From the NCBI RefSeq assembly GCF_007556815.1, contig NZ_CP041745.1:4269001-4333000 (forward strand): DNA of 64,000 nucleotides, in the 5' to 3' direction. Positions 46,872 to 56,194 of this stretch are shown here, in pieces (position 1 is the stretch's first letter; every line of letters starts with the position of its first letter). The stretch comes from Paraburkholderia megapolitana. Lineage in GTDB: Bacteria > Pseudomonadota > Gammaproteobacteria > Burkholderiales > Burkholderiaceae. Made by a program: the position numbers and the translations under genes. The notes below the pieces were generated by a model. The model did not search any database and was not told the origin of the DNA. It saw only the letters and a program-made list of their open reading frames with translations.

Positions 46872-49265
46872 TCATGCGAGTGCGGCAAGGTCGCTATGCG
46901 CGCCATGCGCGGTGCGCTTCTCGCGGTTCAACGCGGCCACGTCCACGATCAGTGCGACGCTGCCGTCGCCGAGGATCGTGGCAGCGGATATGCCATGCAC
47001 CTTGCGGTAATTCGTTTCGAGGTTCTTCACGACGACCTGCTGCTGGCCGACCAGCTCGTCGATCAGCATCGCAAAGCGGCGCCCCTCGGCCTGCATGATC
47101 GTGACGATGCCCTGAGTCGGATCGGTACGTGCGTCTTCGACGGTGAATACCGCGTGCAGCGCGACGAGCGGTAAGTATTCGCCGCGTACGCGCACCACGC
47201 GTTCGCCGTTCGCGATCGTGTAGATATCTTCGGCGCGCGGCTGTAGCGACTCCATCACGAAGTTCAGCGGCAGGATGAAGATCTCGCTGCCGACCTTGAC
47301 CGACATGCCGTCGAGAATCGCCAGCGTGAGCGGCAGCACGATCCGCGTCGTCGTGCCGCGGCCCGCGTACGACGTGATCTCGACGTGGCCGCCCATCGCC
47401 TGGATGTTGCGCTTCACGACGTCCATGCCGACACCGCGGCCGGACACGTCGGTGACCTGCTCGGCCGTCGAGAAGCCCGGCATGAAGATCAGGTTCCAGA
47501 CTTCCTCGTCGGTCATCGACTCGCTGACCTGCATGCCCTGCTTCGCCGCCTTCGCGAGAATCTTGTCGCGGCGCAGGCCGGCTCCGTCGTCGCTGACCTC
47601 GATCACGATGTTGCCGCCGTGATGCGCCGCCGACAGCACCAGTTGACCCGTGCCGTCCTTGCCCACGGCGCGGCGCGCCTCGACGGTTTCGATGCCGTGG
47701 TCGAGGCTGTTGCGCACGAGGTGTGTGAGCGGATCGATGATGCGTTCGATCAGACTTTTGTCGAGTTCGGTCGCCTGACCGAAGGTGACCAGTTCCACTT
47801 CCTTGCCGAGCTTCGCCGCGAGATCGCGGACAAGCCGCGGGAACCGGCTGAAGACGTAGTCCATCGGCATCATGCGGATCGACATCACCGCTTCCTGCAA
47901 GTCGCGCGCGTTGCGCTCGAGCTGCGCCATGCCGTTGAACAGGCGGTCGTGCAACGCCGGATCGAAGGTGCTGGTGGTTTCGGCGAGCATCGCCTGGGTG
48001 ATCACCAGTTCGCCGACGAGGTTGATCAACTGATCGACTTTCTCGACGCCTACGCGGATCGAACTGCCTTCGGCGCTTGAAGCGGCGGCTGGGCGGGCAG
48101 CTTTGCGGTCTGGTTCTGAAGAAGCTGTTGTTGTGGCGGCGGCGCTGGCAGGCGGTGCGCTTGCTTGAGTCGCTGCTGCCGCGGCTGCGGCCAGCATGGA
48201 GGCGACTGCTGCTTCGGTTGTGGCAGCCGTGGAAGCCGATGCCGCTTCGTTCGCAGCCTGTGGCACGAAGATGGGCGCAACGGTTGTATCGATTGCATCG
48301 GCCGCCGGCGACGACGTGACAGCGGCGGGCGTTCCAGGTTCGCCCAGCTGCACGTCGTCCGCCGGCATTTCGCCGCGACCGATCGTGATCTGACTTTCGT
48401 CGATCACGAAACAGCACACAGCGACGATGTCGTCGGAGGGGACGTCGGTGTCGAGCCACAACGCAAGTTCGCTGCCGCTCTTCACCTGTCCGACGATATT
48501 CCCCAGGTTGCCGAGTTCTTCGATCAACAATGCCTGGTCCTTCTCCCCCACGCCCCGCAGCGTAATTTTCAAATGCGATCCGGCTGGTGTTTCCGTTGGC
48601 GCGGCGGCGGACGACATAGCGGCTGCGTCGCCGGCCGCGTTGATATCCGTGTTGTCACCCTGCGCTCCGGTCGACATTTCTGTCGTGGTCCCGCTCGGTA
48701 CTTCGACCCACGCTCCGGCCCACTCGCCGGCTGCTTCGAGTGCCTGATCGACGACGTGTTGCGGCGCGTTCGCACCGTCCGCGACTTCGGGTTGTGTCGC
48801 CGCGTTCAACGCTGGCAGGTCCGCTGCCGTTGTCTCGACCGCTGCGGATTCGGGCTGCTGTGCATTGCCCGCGCGGCTCTCCGCGTACAACCGGTCGAGC
48901 TTCGCGCAGATCGCCGCAGCCGTCGCCGCATCGGGCTCGGCGCTCGCGCGATAGTCCGCGAGCTGGCCCGACAACACGTCCTTGGTTTCGAGGAACGTGT
49001 CGATCATGTCCTTGCGCAGCACGAGTTCGTTATTACGCGCGCGGTCGAGCAGCGACTCGAGAATGTGCGTCGTCTCGGTGAGCGCGGTGAAGCCGAACGT
49101 CGCCGCGCCGCCCTTGATCGAGTGCGCCGCGCGAAAGATCGCGGCGAGGTCTTCCGGGTCCGGATGCGCGATGTCCAGATCGAGCAGCAATTGCTCCATC
49201 TGCGCGAGCAGTTCGTCGGCCTCGTCGAAGAACGTCTGATAGAACTGAGTGATGTCGAGTGTCAT
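46872..49265 (-). CDS. cheA: Chemotaxis histidine kinase CheA
   Basis: CheA autophosphorylates and passes phosphate to CheY and CheB. It is 797 residues from the ATG at 49265 (MTLDITQFYQTFFDEADELL), longer than the roughly 654 of enteric CheA. P1 has the phospho-His at 48 (AAHSIKGGAATFGF). A P2-like segment is set between Ala/Thr/Ser-rich linkers. P3 dimerisation (VDQLINLVGELVITQAM), P4 ATPase (HLVRNSLDHGIE, DDGAGL, GRGVGMDVVK) and a CheW-like P5 follow. Confidence 0.96.
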   Translation of the reverse strand: MTLDITQFYQTFFDEADELLAQMEQLLLDLDIAHPDPEDLAAIFRAAHSIKGGAATFGFTALTETTHILESLLDRARNNELVLRKDMIDTFLETKDVLSGQLADYRASAEPDAATAAAICAKLDRLYAESRAGNAQQPESAAVETTAADLPALNAATQPEVADGANAPQHVVDQALEAAGEWAGAWVEVPSGTTTEMSTGAQGDNTDINAAGDAAAMSSAAAPTETPAGSHLKITLRGVGEKDQALLIEELGNLGNIVGQVKSGSELALWLDTDVPSDDIVAVCCFVIDESQITIGRGEMPADDVQLGEPGTPAAVTSSPAADAIDTTVAPIFVPQAANEAASASTAATTEAAVASMLAAAAAAATQASAPPASAAATTTASSEPDRKAARPAAASSAEGSSIRVGVEKVDQLINLVGELVITQAMLAETTSTFDPALHDRLFNGMAQLERNARDLQEAVMSIRMMPMDYVFSRFPRLVRDLAAKLGKEVELVTFGQATELDKSLIERIIDPLTHLVRNSLDHGIETVEARRAVGKDGTGQLVLSAAHHGGNIVIEVSDDGAGLRRDKILAKAAKQGMQVSESMTDEEVWNLIFMPGFSTAEQVTDVSGRGVGMDVVKRNIQAMGGHVEITSYAGRGTTTRIVLPLTLAILDGMSVKVGSEIFILPLNFVMESLQPRAEDIYTIANGERVVRVRGEYLPLVALHAVFTVEDARTDPTQGIVTIMQAEGRRFAMLIDELVGQQQVVVKNLETNYRKVHGISAATILGDGSVALIVDVAALNREKRTAHGAHSDLAALA

Positions 49266-49322
49266 ACGTGGGTCACCACGAGAAATCGTGTCTGGACTGT
49301 GCAACGGTGCGGTCGGTACGCA

Positions 49323-49700
49323 TCACGCCTGCCCCGGTTCGGCGAGTGCCGCGACCAGTTCGGTCAGCATGTCCGGGTCGAGCGGCTTCTCGATCCAGCC
49401 GGTCGCGCCGGCCGCGCGCGCCGCCGCCTTGAATGGCTCGCCCGATTCGGTCGTCAGCAGGAGGATCGGTGTCGCGCGATAGGCCGGGTTGCCGCGCAAT
49501 GCGGCAATCAGATCGAGACCGGTCTTGCCCGGCATGTGCTGATCGGTCAGCACGAGATCGAAGCGGATGGCGAGTGCGTTTTCCAGGCCCTCGTTGCCGT
49601 CGGCGGCGAGCGTCACCTCATAGCCGGCCGTCGTCAGCGTCGCGGAGAGAATCTCCCGCATCGCGGCCGAATCGTCGATTGCCAGAATGTGCCTGATCAT
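49323..49700 (-). CDS. cheY: CheY-like response regulator
   Basis: A 125-residue single receiver domain: acidic pair in AIDDSAAM, phospho-acceptor Asp in LTDQHMPGKTGLDL, Thr in LTTESGEPFK, Lys in IEKPLD. It is the second CheY-like protein of the operon and diverges from the one beside cheZ (FTAATLDEK versus DPDMLTELV in the last helix). It may compete for CheA phosphate as a sink or act on another target. It sits between motB and cheA. Confidence 0.9.
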   Translation of the reverse strand: MIRHILAIDDSAAMREILSATLTTAGYEVTLAADGNEGLENALAIRFDLVLTDQHMPGKTGLDLIAALRGNPAYRATPILLLTTESGEPFKAAARAAGATGWIEKPLDPDMLTELVAALAEPGQA

Positions 49701-49781
49701 TGAAACCCCTCGCTGCGCATGCCTTTATCGTGTTGCCTGGTGGCTGCCTCGTGCCGTGATGCGTCGTTACGCGCCGTTACG

Positions 49782-50762
49782 TCACGGCCCCGCCGCTACC
49801 GGCGGCGGTATCTTCTGCAACAACGGCCGCGCAGAACCCGCTGCATCGTCGGACAACGTGGTGGTCGTCGTGTCGTCGCGCATCATGGCTTCCTCGGACT
49901 TCTTGTTCAGCACGATGATGCTGATCCGGCGGTTCTCCGGATCGAGCGGATCGGCCTTGTTCAGGTTCTGCGTCGACGCGAGGCCGATCACGCGCAGCAC
50001 CTTCGCTTCGTCCATCCCGCCTGCAATCAGCTCGCGCCGCGATGCATTCGCGCGATCCGCCGACAACTCCCAGTTGCTGTAACCCTTCTCGCCGCCCGCA
50101 TACGGCACGGCATCGGTGTGTCCCTGCACGACGATGCGGTTCGGCACGTCGTTCAGCGTGTGGCCGATCTCGCGCAGGATGTCGCGCATGTACGGCTCGA
50201 CCGTGTCGCGCGCGGTCGCGAACATCGGCCGCTTCTGCGAATCGACGATCTCGATGCGCAGCCCGGTCAGCGTCGAATCGATGCGGATCTGCTGCTTGAA
50301 CTGACGCAGCACCGGGTTTGCTTCGATCGCGGCCATCAGCTTCACCTGCAGATCGTGCAGACGCGCCTGCTCGCGTCGTTCGAGTTCGCCCTGCAGCGTG
50401 TTCAGCGCCTGATCGTCGGCGCGGCTTTCGCTGCGATCGGCGCGCTTCGTCGTACCGTCGCTGGAGCGCGTCACACCCCAGTTGTCGCTCGTGATATCGC
50501 GCCCGCCGCCGCGCACCACGCTCGATTCCTCGGCACTGCGCACGCCGCCCCACAGCGACACCTTGAGCGGCTGGTTGAAGTAGTCGGCAATGCCCTTCAA
50601 CTGCGCCGTGCTGGCCGAACTGAGCAGCCACATCAGCAGGAAGAACGCCATCATCGCGGTCATGAAGTCCGCGTAGGCGAGCTTCCATGCGCCGCCGTGA
50701 TGGCCTTTCTTCGCCGGCGCCGAACGCCTGACGACGATTGCGCGGTCTTTGTCTTTGCTCAT
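49782..50762 (-). CDS. motB: Flagellar stator protein MotB
   Basis: MotB is the peptidoglycan-anchored stator subunit. It has 326 residues. The single membrane helix LAYADFMTAMMAFFLLMWLL includes the essential proton-carrying Asp32, at the same number as in E. coli. The periplasmic OmpA-like domain contains IVVQGHTDAVPYAGG and then SADRANASRRELI. An N-terminal basic stretch precedes the helix. It lies 37 bp after motA. Confidence 0.97.
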   Translation of the reverse strand: MSKDKDRAIVVRRSAPAKKGHHGGAWKLAYADFMTAMMAFFLLMWLLSSASTAQLKGIADYFNQPLKVSLWGGVRSAEESSVVRGGGRDITSDNWGVTRSSDGTTKRADRSESRADDQALNTLQGELERREQARLHDLQVKLMAAIEANPVLRQFKQQIRIDSTLTGLRIEIVDSQKRPMFATARDTVEPYMRDILREIGHTLNDVPNRIVVQGHTDAVPYAGGEKGYSNWELSADRANASRRELIAGGMDEAKVLRVIGLASTQNLNKADPLDPENRRISIIVLNKKSEEAMMRDDTTTTTLSDDAAGSARPLLQKIPPPVAAGP

Positions 50763-50799
50763 CGGTTTTTCGGTCCCCGGGCGTCGCCTTTATCTGGCC

Positions 50800-51660
50800 T
50801 TACTTCGCCTTCACCCGGCGCACGTGCTCTTCCAGCTCGGTGAACGACGGGCGTTCGGTCGAGAAGAGCACCTTGCGGCCGAACTCGACGGCAATGGCCG
50901 GCGCGTAGCCGTTCAGGCTCGCGAGGATCGTTACCTTGATGCACTGGAACATCTTGGTCGACTCGGTCACGCGCTGTTCGGCGAGACTCGAGAGCGGACC
51001 GATCAAACCGTACGAAAGCAGAATGCCGAGGAACGTGCCGACCAGCGCCTGCGCGATCATCTCGCCGAGCACGGCGGGCGGCTTGTCGGCGGAGGCCATC
51101 GTGTGGACCACGCCCATCACCGCCGCGACGATCCCGAATGCCGGCATTGCATCGCCGACCTTGGCGAGCGCATGCGCCGGCGCCTCGCCTTCCGCGTGAT
51201 GGGTTTCGATTTCCTCGTCCATCAGGCTTTCGATCTCGAACGCGTTCATGTTGCCGCCGACCATCAAGCGCAAATAGTCGGTCAGGAATTCGACGATGTG
51301 CCGGTCGGCCAGGATCTTCGGGTACTGCGTGAAGATCGGGCTCTGCTCCGGGTTATCGATGTCGGCTTCGAGCGTCAGCGTGCCTTCCTTGCGTGCCTTC
51401 GCGAGCAGGACGTACAGGAGCGCCATCAGCTCCATATAGACGTCCTTGTTGTACTTCGAGCCCTTGAAGAGCGTCGGGATCACCCGCACCGTTGCCCGGA
51501 TCGTTTTCATCCCGTTGCCAAGGATGAACGCGCCGAGGCCCGCGCCCGCGATCATCAGTATTTCGACGGGCTGCAACAGCGCGCCGAGATGGCCGCCCGC
51601 CAGTGCATAGCCGCCGAAGACGGACAACAGCGTTACGAGTGTTCCCACGAAAATCAGCAC
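50800..51660 (-). CDS. motA: Flagellar stator protein MotA
   Basis: MotA forms the stator ring that pushes FliG. It is 286 residues from a GTG at 51660 with GAGGG 7 bases upstream. The N-terminal helix LIFVGTLVTLLSVFGGYALA and the conserved proline-containing third and fourth helices (AMPAFGIVAAVMGVVHTM, then LVGTFLGILLSYGLIGPL) are intact. It is first in the mot-che operon and preceded by a sigma-28-type promoter. Confidence 0.97.
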   Translation of the reverse strand: MLIFVGTLVTLLSVFGGYALAGGHLGALLQPVEILMIAGAGLGAFILGNGMKTIRATVRVIPTLFKGSKYNKDVYMELMALLYVLLAKARKEGTLTLEADIDNPEQSPIFTQYPKILADRHIVEFLTDYLRLMVGGNMNAFEIESLMDEEIETHHAEGEAPAHALAKVGDAMPAFGIVAAVMGVVHTMASADKPPAVLGEMIAQALVGTFLGILLSYGLIGPLSSLAEQRVTESTKMFQCIKVTILASLNGYAPAIAVEFGRKVLFSTERPSFTELEEHVRRVKAK

Positions 51661-51705
51661 TGCCGGGCCCTCACAAAAAATCGACGTTGACCGTCGTTAA
51701 TTGGG

Positions 51706-51732
51706 TTTACGGCAGCGGAGCGGAAAACTTTG
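51706..51732 (-). promoter_or_regulatory. Sigma-28-type promoter for motA and the che operon
   Basis: On the minus strand: CAAAGTTT, an exact 11-base spacer, GCCGTAAA. Only one minus-35 base differs from TAAAGTTT. It lies 46 bases before the motA GTG, making mot-che a FliA-dependent late operon, as in enterics. Confidence 0.75.
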
Positions 51733-51915
51733 GCGGAAAAGCCGGCGAGTGTCGGCGCTTGAGCGGTGGGCGCGCGGCGGCATGGCGGTGTGCAGGGATC
51801 GGCGAGCCCCGCCGGATGAAGCCTGCCCCGACCGGATCGGGCCTTGGGCGAATCGCCGCTGAGCTGGGACGTCGGAGCCAGCGCGGGCGGAACGCAAGGA
51901 TTCAGGTAGCGCGTT

Positions 51916-52479
51916 TCACGCGGCCAGCGCCGGCACCTGCCCTGCGCGCGCTTTCGCGTCTGCGGATTTGCGCGTCTTGCCGGCCCGCGACGGCGGCTGG
52001 CACAGCCCGCAGACGAAACCCTGGCGCGGATCGTGTGCGTGCGCAACGAAATGCCCGCCGCAGCGCGAGCACGCGGTGATCTGCAGCATGTCCGAATCGA
52101 AGAAACGGACTAACGTCCACGCCCGCGTGAGGCTCAGCACCGGCTCGTCGCCGTGCATCTGCACGTGCTCCAGATACAGCCGGTAGCTTTTGACGATCGA
52201 CTCGATCGTCTTGCAGCCGCCGTGATCGGTCATGAACCGGTAGATGTTGTAGAACAGCGAGGAATGAATGTTCGGCTGCCAGGTCATGAACCAGTCCGCC
52301 GAAAAAGGCAGCATGCCCTTAGGCGGCGAAACGCCCTTGAGCTCCTTATAGAGCTTGATGAGCCGGTCGCGCGACAGGCTGGTCTCGGCTTCGAGCAACT
52401 GCAGACGCGCACCGAGTTCGATCAGTTCGATGGCGAGAGTGATCTCCCTGACCTCGAGCACTACGCTTTTATGTGCCAT
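51916..52479 (-). CDS. flhC: Flagellar master regulator subunit FlhC
   Basis: FlhC is the DNA-binding partner in the FlhD4C2 master activator of flagellar operons. It is 187 residues from the ATG at 52479 (MAHKSVVLEVREITLAIELI), close to the 192 of E. coli. The zinc site is visible as two Cys pairs: ACSRCGGHF and FVCGLCQPP. The DNA-contacting region includes FSADWFMTWQPNIHSSLFYN. It lies 50 bp after flhD. Confidence 0.96.
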   Translation of the reverse strand: MAHKSVVLEVREITLAIELIELGARLQLLEAETSLSRDRLIKLYKELKGVSPPKGMLPFSADWFMTWQPNIHSSLFYNIYRFMTDHGGCKTIESIVKSYRLYLEHVQMHGDEPVLSLTRAWTLVRFFDSDMLQITACSRCGGHFVAHAHDPRQGFVCGLCQPPSRAGKTRKSADAKARAGQVPALAA

Positions 52480-52529
52480 CCGCTCCGGTTCCCGCGTCCT
52501 GTCGGTTTCCTCGTGATGCAACGGCGGCA

Positions 52530-52850
52530 TCAGCCAAGCTGTTCGACCGGCTGGCTGGCCATCAGGATCGCGGAATGCGCCTGGGCGACGGCGCTGGTTT
52601 TGCCCTTGTCTGCGAGCGAAGTGAGGATCGCGTGATCGTCGAAGCGGAAGCGGCACAGCACCTGGTTCGACGCGGCAAGCTTGACGGTCTGGGCCAGCGA
52701 CAGGCTGGCGAGCACGTCGGCGAGCTGGTCGGAGATCCCCATCCGGAACATGCCGGTCTGCTTGTCCTCGCGCAGCAGGCGCTGGGCGAGCAGCAGATAA
52801 GACAGGTTCACTTCCCTGATCTCAGTCAGCATTTCACTGTTGGCGCTCAT
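52530..52850 (-). CDS. flhD: Flagellar master regulator subunit FlhD
   Basis: FlhD is the other half of the master activator. It is 106 residues from the ATG at 52850 with GGGGGA just upstream. Typical sequence: EMLTEIREVNLSYLLLAQRL, then MFRMGISDQLADVLASLSLA; a Cys in NQVLCRFRF matches the position of the interchain disulfide of E. coli FlhD. It is the first gene of flhDC; the promoter must lie in the 625-base gap to the right. Confidence 0.95.
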   Translation of the reverse strand: MSANSEMLTEIREVNLSYLLLAQRLLREDKQTGMFRMGISDQLADVLASLSLAQTVKLAASNQVLCRFRFDDHAILTSLADKGKTSAVAQAHSAILMASQPVEQLG

Positions 52851-53475
52851 GATTCCCCCGAGTCGATCTGGCTGGTCAGGCCGTTCCGAAAACGTTTGCT
52901 CACCCGCACGCATCGATGCACGTGGAATGGCCCGTTTATGGTCATGCCTGAATTGTGGCCAAAGGGAAAGGGAACGGAAATCGGACAGACACCCCGGTTG
53001 GCAGCCGGAAAAATCCCTTAATGCTGTCGGAATTTTTCCTACAAACGAACGACTTGGGGAAATGGAATGCGGGCTGTTCTAAACAGTGCCGAATGGCACC
53101 TTCGGTGGGCTGGCCGAATTATAGAGGCTTTTCATCGGGCCGTAATGCACTGCTGGTATTTCGCCGCAAACCCTTGCTGAGCACGCTTCCGCGCTTGATC
53201 CGATGCCGTGTGCGGCTTGCTGCACAAGGCTTTAAGGTCAATCGGAGAACCCGTTACGCATGATGTTTCTCGCTGTAACAACATTAAGCGTTTGAAAAAT
53301 AGCTCGAATTGCGACGCTCGATCCCGATAATGAGACGTAAGGAGAAACCCCAACCGGTTTGATCGGGGCACCCCTCGGGCGGCGGCCTGCCGCGCCCTTC
53401 CGTCCGATGGGCACTCGCCTTGCTACGCTGCCACGCAGCGTCCCCCCGCGAAGCCCCTGAACAAGGAGATTACGC
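52851..53475. promoter_or_regulatory. Divergent region between flhD and the glycosyltransferase gene
   Basis: This 625-base gene-free stretch must contain the flhDC promoter (leftward) and that of the glycosyltransferase (rightward). Composition is mixed, with an A/T-richer segment around 53255-53345. No strong hairpin, sigma-28 or class-II box was identified. Its length fits a highly regulated master promoter; individual sites cannot be assigned from one sequence. Confidence 0.45.
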
Positions 53476-54540
53476 ATGCGAATCGCACAAATCGCGCCGC
53501 TATACGAAGCTGTCCCGCCGAAACTCTACGGCGGCACCGAGCGCGTCGTGTCCTACCTCACGGAGGCGCTGGTCGACCTCGGCCACGACGTGACCCTGTT
53601 CGCGAGCGGCGATTCGGTGACGTCGGCGCAGCTTGAAGCGGCATGGCCGCGCGCGCTGCGGCTCGACCCGACCATCCGCGATGCAATGGCTCCGCATATG
53701 CTGCTGCTCGAGCGCGTACGCCGCGTCGCGCATGAGTTCGATGTGCTGCACTTCCATCTGGACTACCTGCCGTTCCCGCTGTTCTCCACACTCGACACGC
53801 CGTTCGTCACGACGCTGCACGGCCGACTCGACCTGCCCGAGTTGCAGCCGATTTTCGACGTGTTCTCCGACACGCCGGTCGTGTCGATTTCGGATTCGCA
53901 GCGCCTGCCGCTGCAACAGGCGAACTGGCTCAACACGATCTATCACGGCCTGCCGGACCAGTTGCTTACGCCGCAGGCTCACAAGAAACCCGAATACCTC
54001 GCGTTCCTCGGTCGGATCTGTCCGGAAAAACGCGTCGATACAGCTATCAAGATCGCTGCGCAGAGCGGTCTGCCGCTGAAGATCGCCGCCAAGGTGGACA
54101 AGGTCGACCAGGACTACTTCAAGGCGGAGATCGAGCCGCTGCTGTCGCAGGCGCATGTCGAATTTGTCGGCGAGATCAACGAGGCGCAGAAGCCGGAGTT
54201 CCTGTCGGGTGCGAAGGCGCTGCTGTTTCCGATCGACTGGTCGGAGCCGTTCGGGCTTGTGATGATCGAATCGATGGCCTGCGGAACACCGGTCATCGCG
54301 TTCAACCGCGGCTCGGTGCCGGAGGTGATCGATCACGGCGTGACCGGCTTTATCGTCGAGGATGTGCAGGGCGCCGTTGCTGCGTTGCAGCGCCTCGACG
54401 AGCTGCCGCGCGACGCGATCCGTGCGCAGTTCGAGCGCCGCTTTAGCGCGAAGACCATGGCGCAGAATTATGTCGACGGCTATACCGCGCTAATCGAAGC
54501 GGCTCGCCGCCCGGTGTTGCGTCGCGTTGCGGCGGGCTAA
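53476..54540 (+). CDS. Glycosyltransferase family 4 protein
   Basis: This is a GT-B fold retaining glycosyltransferase of 354 residues. The N-terminal acceptor domain begins MRIAQIAPLYEAVPPKLYGG, with the Gly-rich loop GGTERVVSYL. The C-terminal donor domain has FLGRICPEKRVDTAI and the E-x7-E region (SEPFGLVMIESMACGTPVIA). The ATG has AAGGAG upstream, and a strong terminator follows. It neighbours flhDC, but its substrate is unknown; flagellin or surface polysaccharide glycosylation are possibilities only. Confidence 0.88.
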   Translation: MRIAQIAPLYEAVPPKLYGGTERVVSYLTEALVDLGHDVTLFASGDSVTSAQLEAAWPRALRLDPTIRDAMAPHMLLLERVRRVAHEFDVLHFHLDYLPFPLFSTLDTPFVTTLHGRLDLPELQPIFDVFSDTPVVSISDSQRLPLQQANWLNTIYHGLPDQLLTPQAHKKPEYLAFLGRICPEKRVDTAIKIAAQSGLPLKIAAKVDKVDQDYFKAEIEPLLSQAHVEFVGEINEAQKPEFLSGAKALLFPIDWSEPFGLVMIESMACGTPVIAFNRGSVPEVIDHGVTGFIVEDVQGAVAALQRLDELPRDAIRAQFERRFSAKTMAQNYVDGYTALIEAARRPVLRRVAAG

Positions 54541-54625
54541 GCCACAGCGGATTCGCATTGCGTAAATCTGCAATGTGAATCGTTTGCGCGGACGCAAAAG
54601 TGGGTTAACCGCCCCGGACAAAAAG

Positions 54626-54650
54626 GCCGCCCTTTACGGGCGGCTTTTTT
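54626..54650 (+). terminator. Rho-independent terminator after the glycosyltransferase gene
   Basis: A 7-bp G/C stem GCCGCCC/GGGCGGC with loop TTTAC is followed by TTTTTT, a textbook intrinsic terminator, about 85 bases after the gene end. Confidence 0.9.
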
Positions 54651-54712
54651 ATTTACCAATGGCATGGGCCATTGATGTGCGTGTACCGACGATTCGGTAA
54701 GAATTGGGGTAA

Positions 54713-54728
54713 ACGCCGGCCTCGGCGT
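54713..54728 (-). terminator. Candidate terminator after the H-NS-like gene
   Basis: On the minus strand, ACGCCG/CGGCGT forms a 6-bp stem with a 4-base loop, followed by TTTACCCC. It lies about 55 bases after the H-NS-like gene. The U-run is short, so this call is tentative. Confidence 0.4.
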
Positions 54729-54783
54729 CTATCCCGCATTCACCCTTGCCATTGCCTTCGGAACGCTTTCGTCAACCGGACGA

Positions 54784-55086
54784 TTACGCTTGCTCGATCA
54801 AAAAGCGGTCGCGGTTTTTGCCTGCAATCCATTTAGGCGGCTTACCGCGGCCACTCCAGGTACTGCCCGTTTTCGGGTCGTGATACTTCGGTGGAAGCGG
54901 TGCCTTTTTCGGCGGACGCCCCCGCCGGGCAGGCGCGGCAAAGCCGAGATCCTGGGCGGACAGCCCATACTCGACAATCTTGCGTTTGATCTCCGCAATC
55001 ACATTGATCACTTCGGTACGCCGGGCGTCATCCGCCTGGGCTTGCAGGCGGACGATCTGCGCCTTGAGATCCGCATATTGTGACAT
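54784..55086 (-). CDS. H-NS family nucleoid protein
   Basis: A 100-residue protein of the short H-NS (histone-like) type common in Burkholderia. It has an N-terminal coiled-coil oligomerisation helix (ADLKAQIVRLQAQADDARRT, then EVINVIAEIKRKIVEYGLS) and a Pro/Lys-rich linker (RRGRPPKKAPLPPKY). The C-terminal DNA-binding core is HDPKTGSTWSGRGKPPKWI. Such proteins bind A/T-rich DNA and silence transferred genes. The upstream region is itself A/T-rich, suggesting self-regulation. Confidence 0.92.
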   Translation of the reverse strand: MSQYADLKAQIVRLQAQADDARRTEVINVIAEIKRKIVEYGLSAQDLGFAAPARRGRPPKKAPLPPKYHDPKTGSTWSGRGKPPKWIAGKNRDRFLIEQA

Positions 55087-55373
55087 TCTGGCTCCCCCTT
55101 TGTAGCACTGAATGGCCGGAGATTAGCTGTAACTAAAGAAATTCGCAATGGACAATAATACTGCTATAACAGGATTACGTCTGATAATTATTAAAGGAAC
55201 CCAAATTGTTAAATTGAAAAGAGTCTTGCCTTCAGTAATTGTTTCACTTCGTGGAGATTGACAATTGTTGACACCCGCGTCTGTTGCATTTGCCTAAAAA
55301 TACGCGTTCCGCGGCCTGCATCGCTCATCCCGACGATGTCTTGCCTCTTACCGGTCTTTTTCAGGAGCCACAT
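55087..55373. promoter_or_regulatory. Divergent A/T-rich region between the H-NS-like gene and aqpZ
   Basis: This 287-base gap is gene-free and locally very A/T-rich (55120-55235), the lowest-G/C stretch seen near here. It should hold both promoters and is a likely H-NS binding site. The open frame running from 55284 into aqpZ is judged leader, because the ribosome site AGGAG is placed for the ATG at 55374. Confidence 0.5.
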
Positions 55374-56099
55374 ATGCCACTTTCCAAACGCCTTGCCGCC
55401 GAGTTCTTCGGCACCTTCTGGCTGGTCCTCGGCGGCTGCGGTGCCGCCGTACTAGCCGCCAGTTTCGCGGGACCGGTCCACGGTCTCGGCATCGGGTTTC
55501 TCGGCGTCGCGCTTGCCTTCGGCCTGACCGTCCTCACGATGGCCTTTGCGATCGGGCATATCTCGGGGTGCCACCTGAACCCAGCGGTTAGCGTCGGTTT
55601 GACGGTGGCCGGGCGTCTGCCGGTTCGCGACCTCGTCCCGTACATCGTCGCTCAGGTGATCGGCGCGATTGTCGGCGCGTTCGTGCTGTCGGTGATCGCT
55701 TCGGGCAAGCCGGGCTTCGATCTGGTCGCGAGCGGCTTTGCGACGAATGGCTACGGCGACCACTCGCCGGGTCACTATTCGTTGATGGCTGCGTTCGTCT
55801 GCGAAACGACCATGACGGCGTTCTTCCTGTTCGTGATTCTCGGCTCCACCGACCAGCGCGCACCAGCCGGCCTCGCGCCGATCGCAATCGGCCTGTGCCT
55901 CACGCTGATCCACCTGATCTCGATCCCGGTGACCAACACATCGGTGAACCCGGCGCGCTCGACTGGGCCGGCGTTGTTTGAAGGCGGAGCGGCCATCGAC
56001 CAGTTGTGGCTCTTCTGGGTGGCGCCGATTATCGGCGCGATCATCGCGGGTGTGATCTATCCGCTCGTGGCAGGGCAGCAGCGTAACGCTCAGGCGTAA
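55374..56099 (+). CDS. aqpZ: Aquaporin Z
   Basis: AqpZ is a tetrameric inner-membrane water channel. It is 241 residues from the ATG at 55374, with CAGGAG 7 bases upstream. Six membrane helices are expected. The two pore motifs are intact: [10 protein letters not shown] (first NPA) and [14 protein letters not shown] (second NPA plus the selectivity Arg). The N-terminus [20 protein letters not shown] is typical of AqpZ. A hairpin terminator follows. Confidence 0.95.
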   Translation: MPLSKRLAAEFFGTFWLVLGGCGAAVLAASFAGPVHGLGIGFLGVALAFGLTVLTMAFAIGHISGCHLNPAVSVGLTVAGRLPVRDLVPYIVAQVIGAIVGAFVLSVIASGKPGFDLVASGFATNGYGDHSPGHYSLMAAFVCETTMTAFFLFVILGSTDQRAPAGLAPIAIGLCLTLIHLISIPVTNTSVNPARSTGPALFEGGAAIDQLWLFWVAPIIGAIIAGVIYPLVAGQQRNAQA

Positions 56100-56129
56100 C
56101 GCGGGCCGCTTCTTCGATTGAGCATGGCA

Positions 56130-56153
56130 AAACGGGCGCTGCGGCGCCCGTTT
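56130..56153 (+). terminator. Terminator after aqpZ
   Basis: A 10-bp stem AAACGGGCGC/GCGCCCGTTT with loop TGCG ends in TTT and then GCTTGTG. It is 30 bases after aqpZ and, because the stem starts with A-runs, it could work in both directions for the convergent HAD gene. Confidence 0.7.
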
Positions 56154-56194
56154 GCTTGTGTTAGCGCGGCATAGACGGGCCGCGGGCACCGTGC

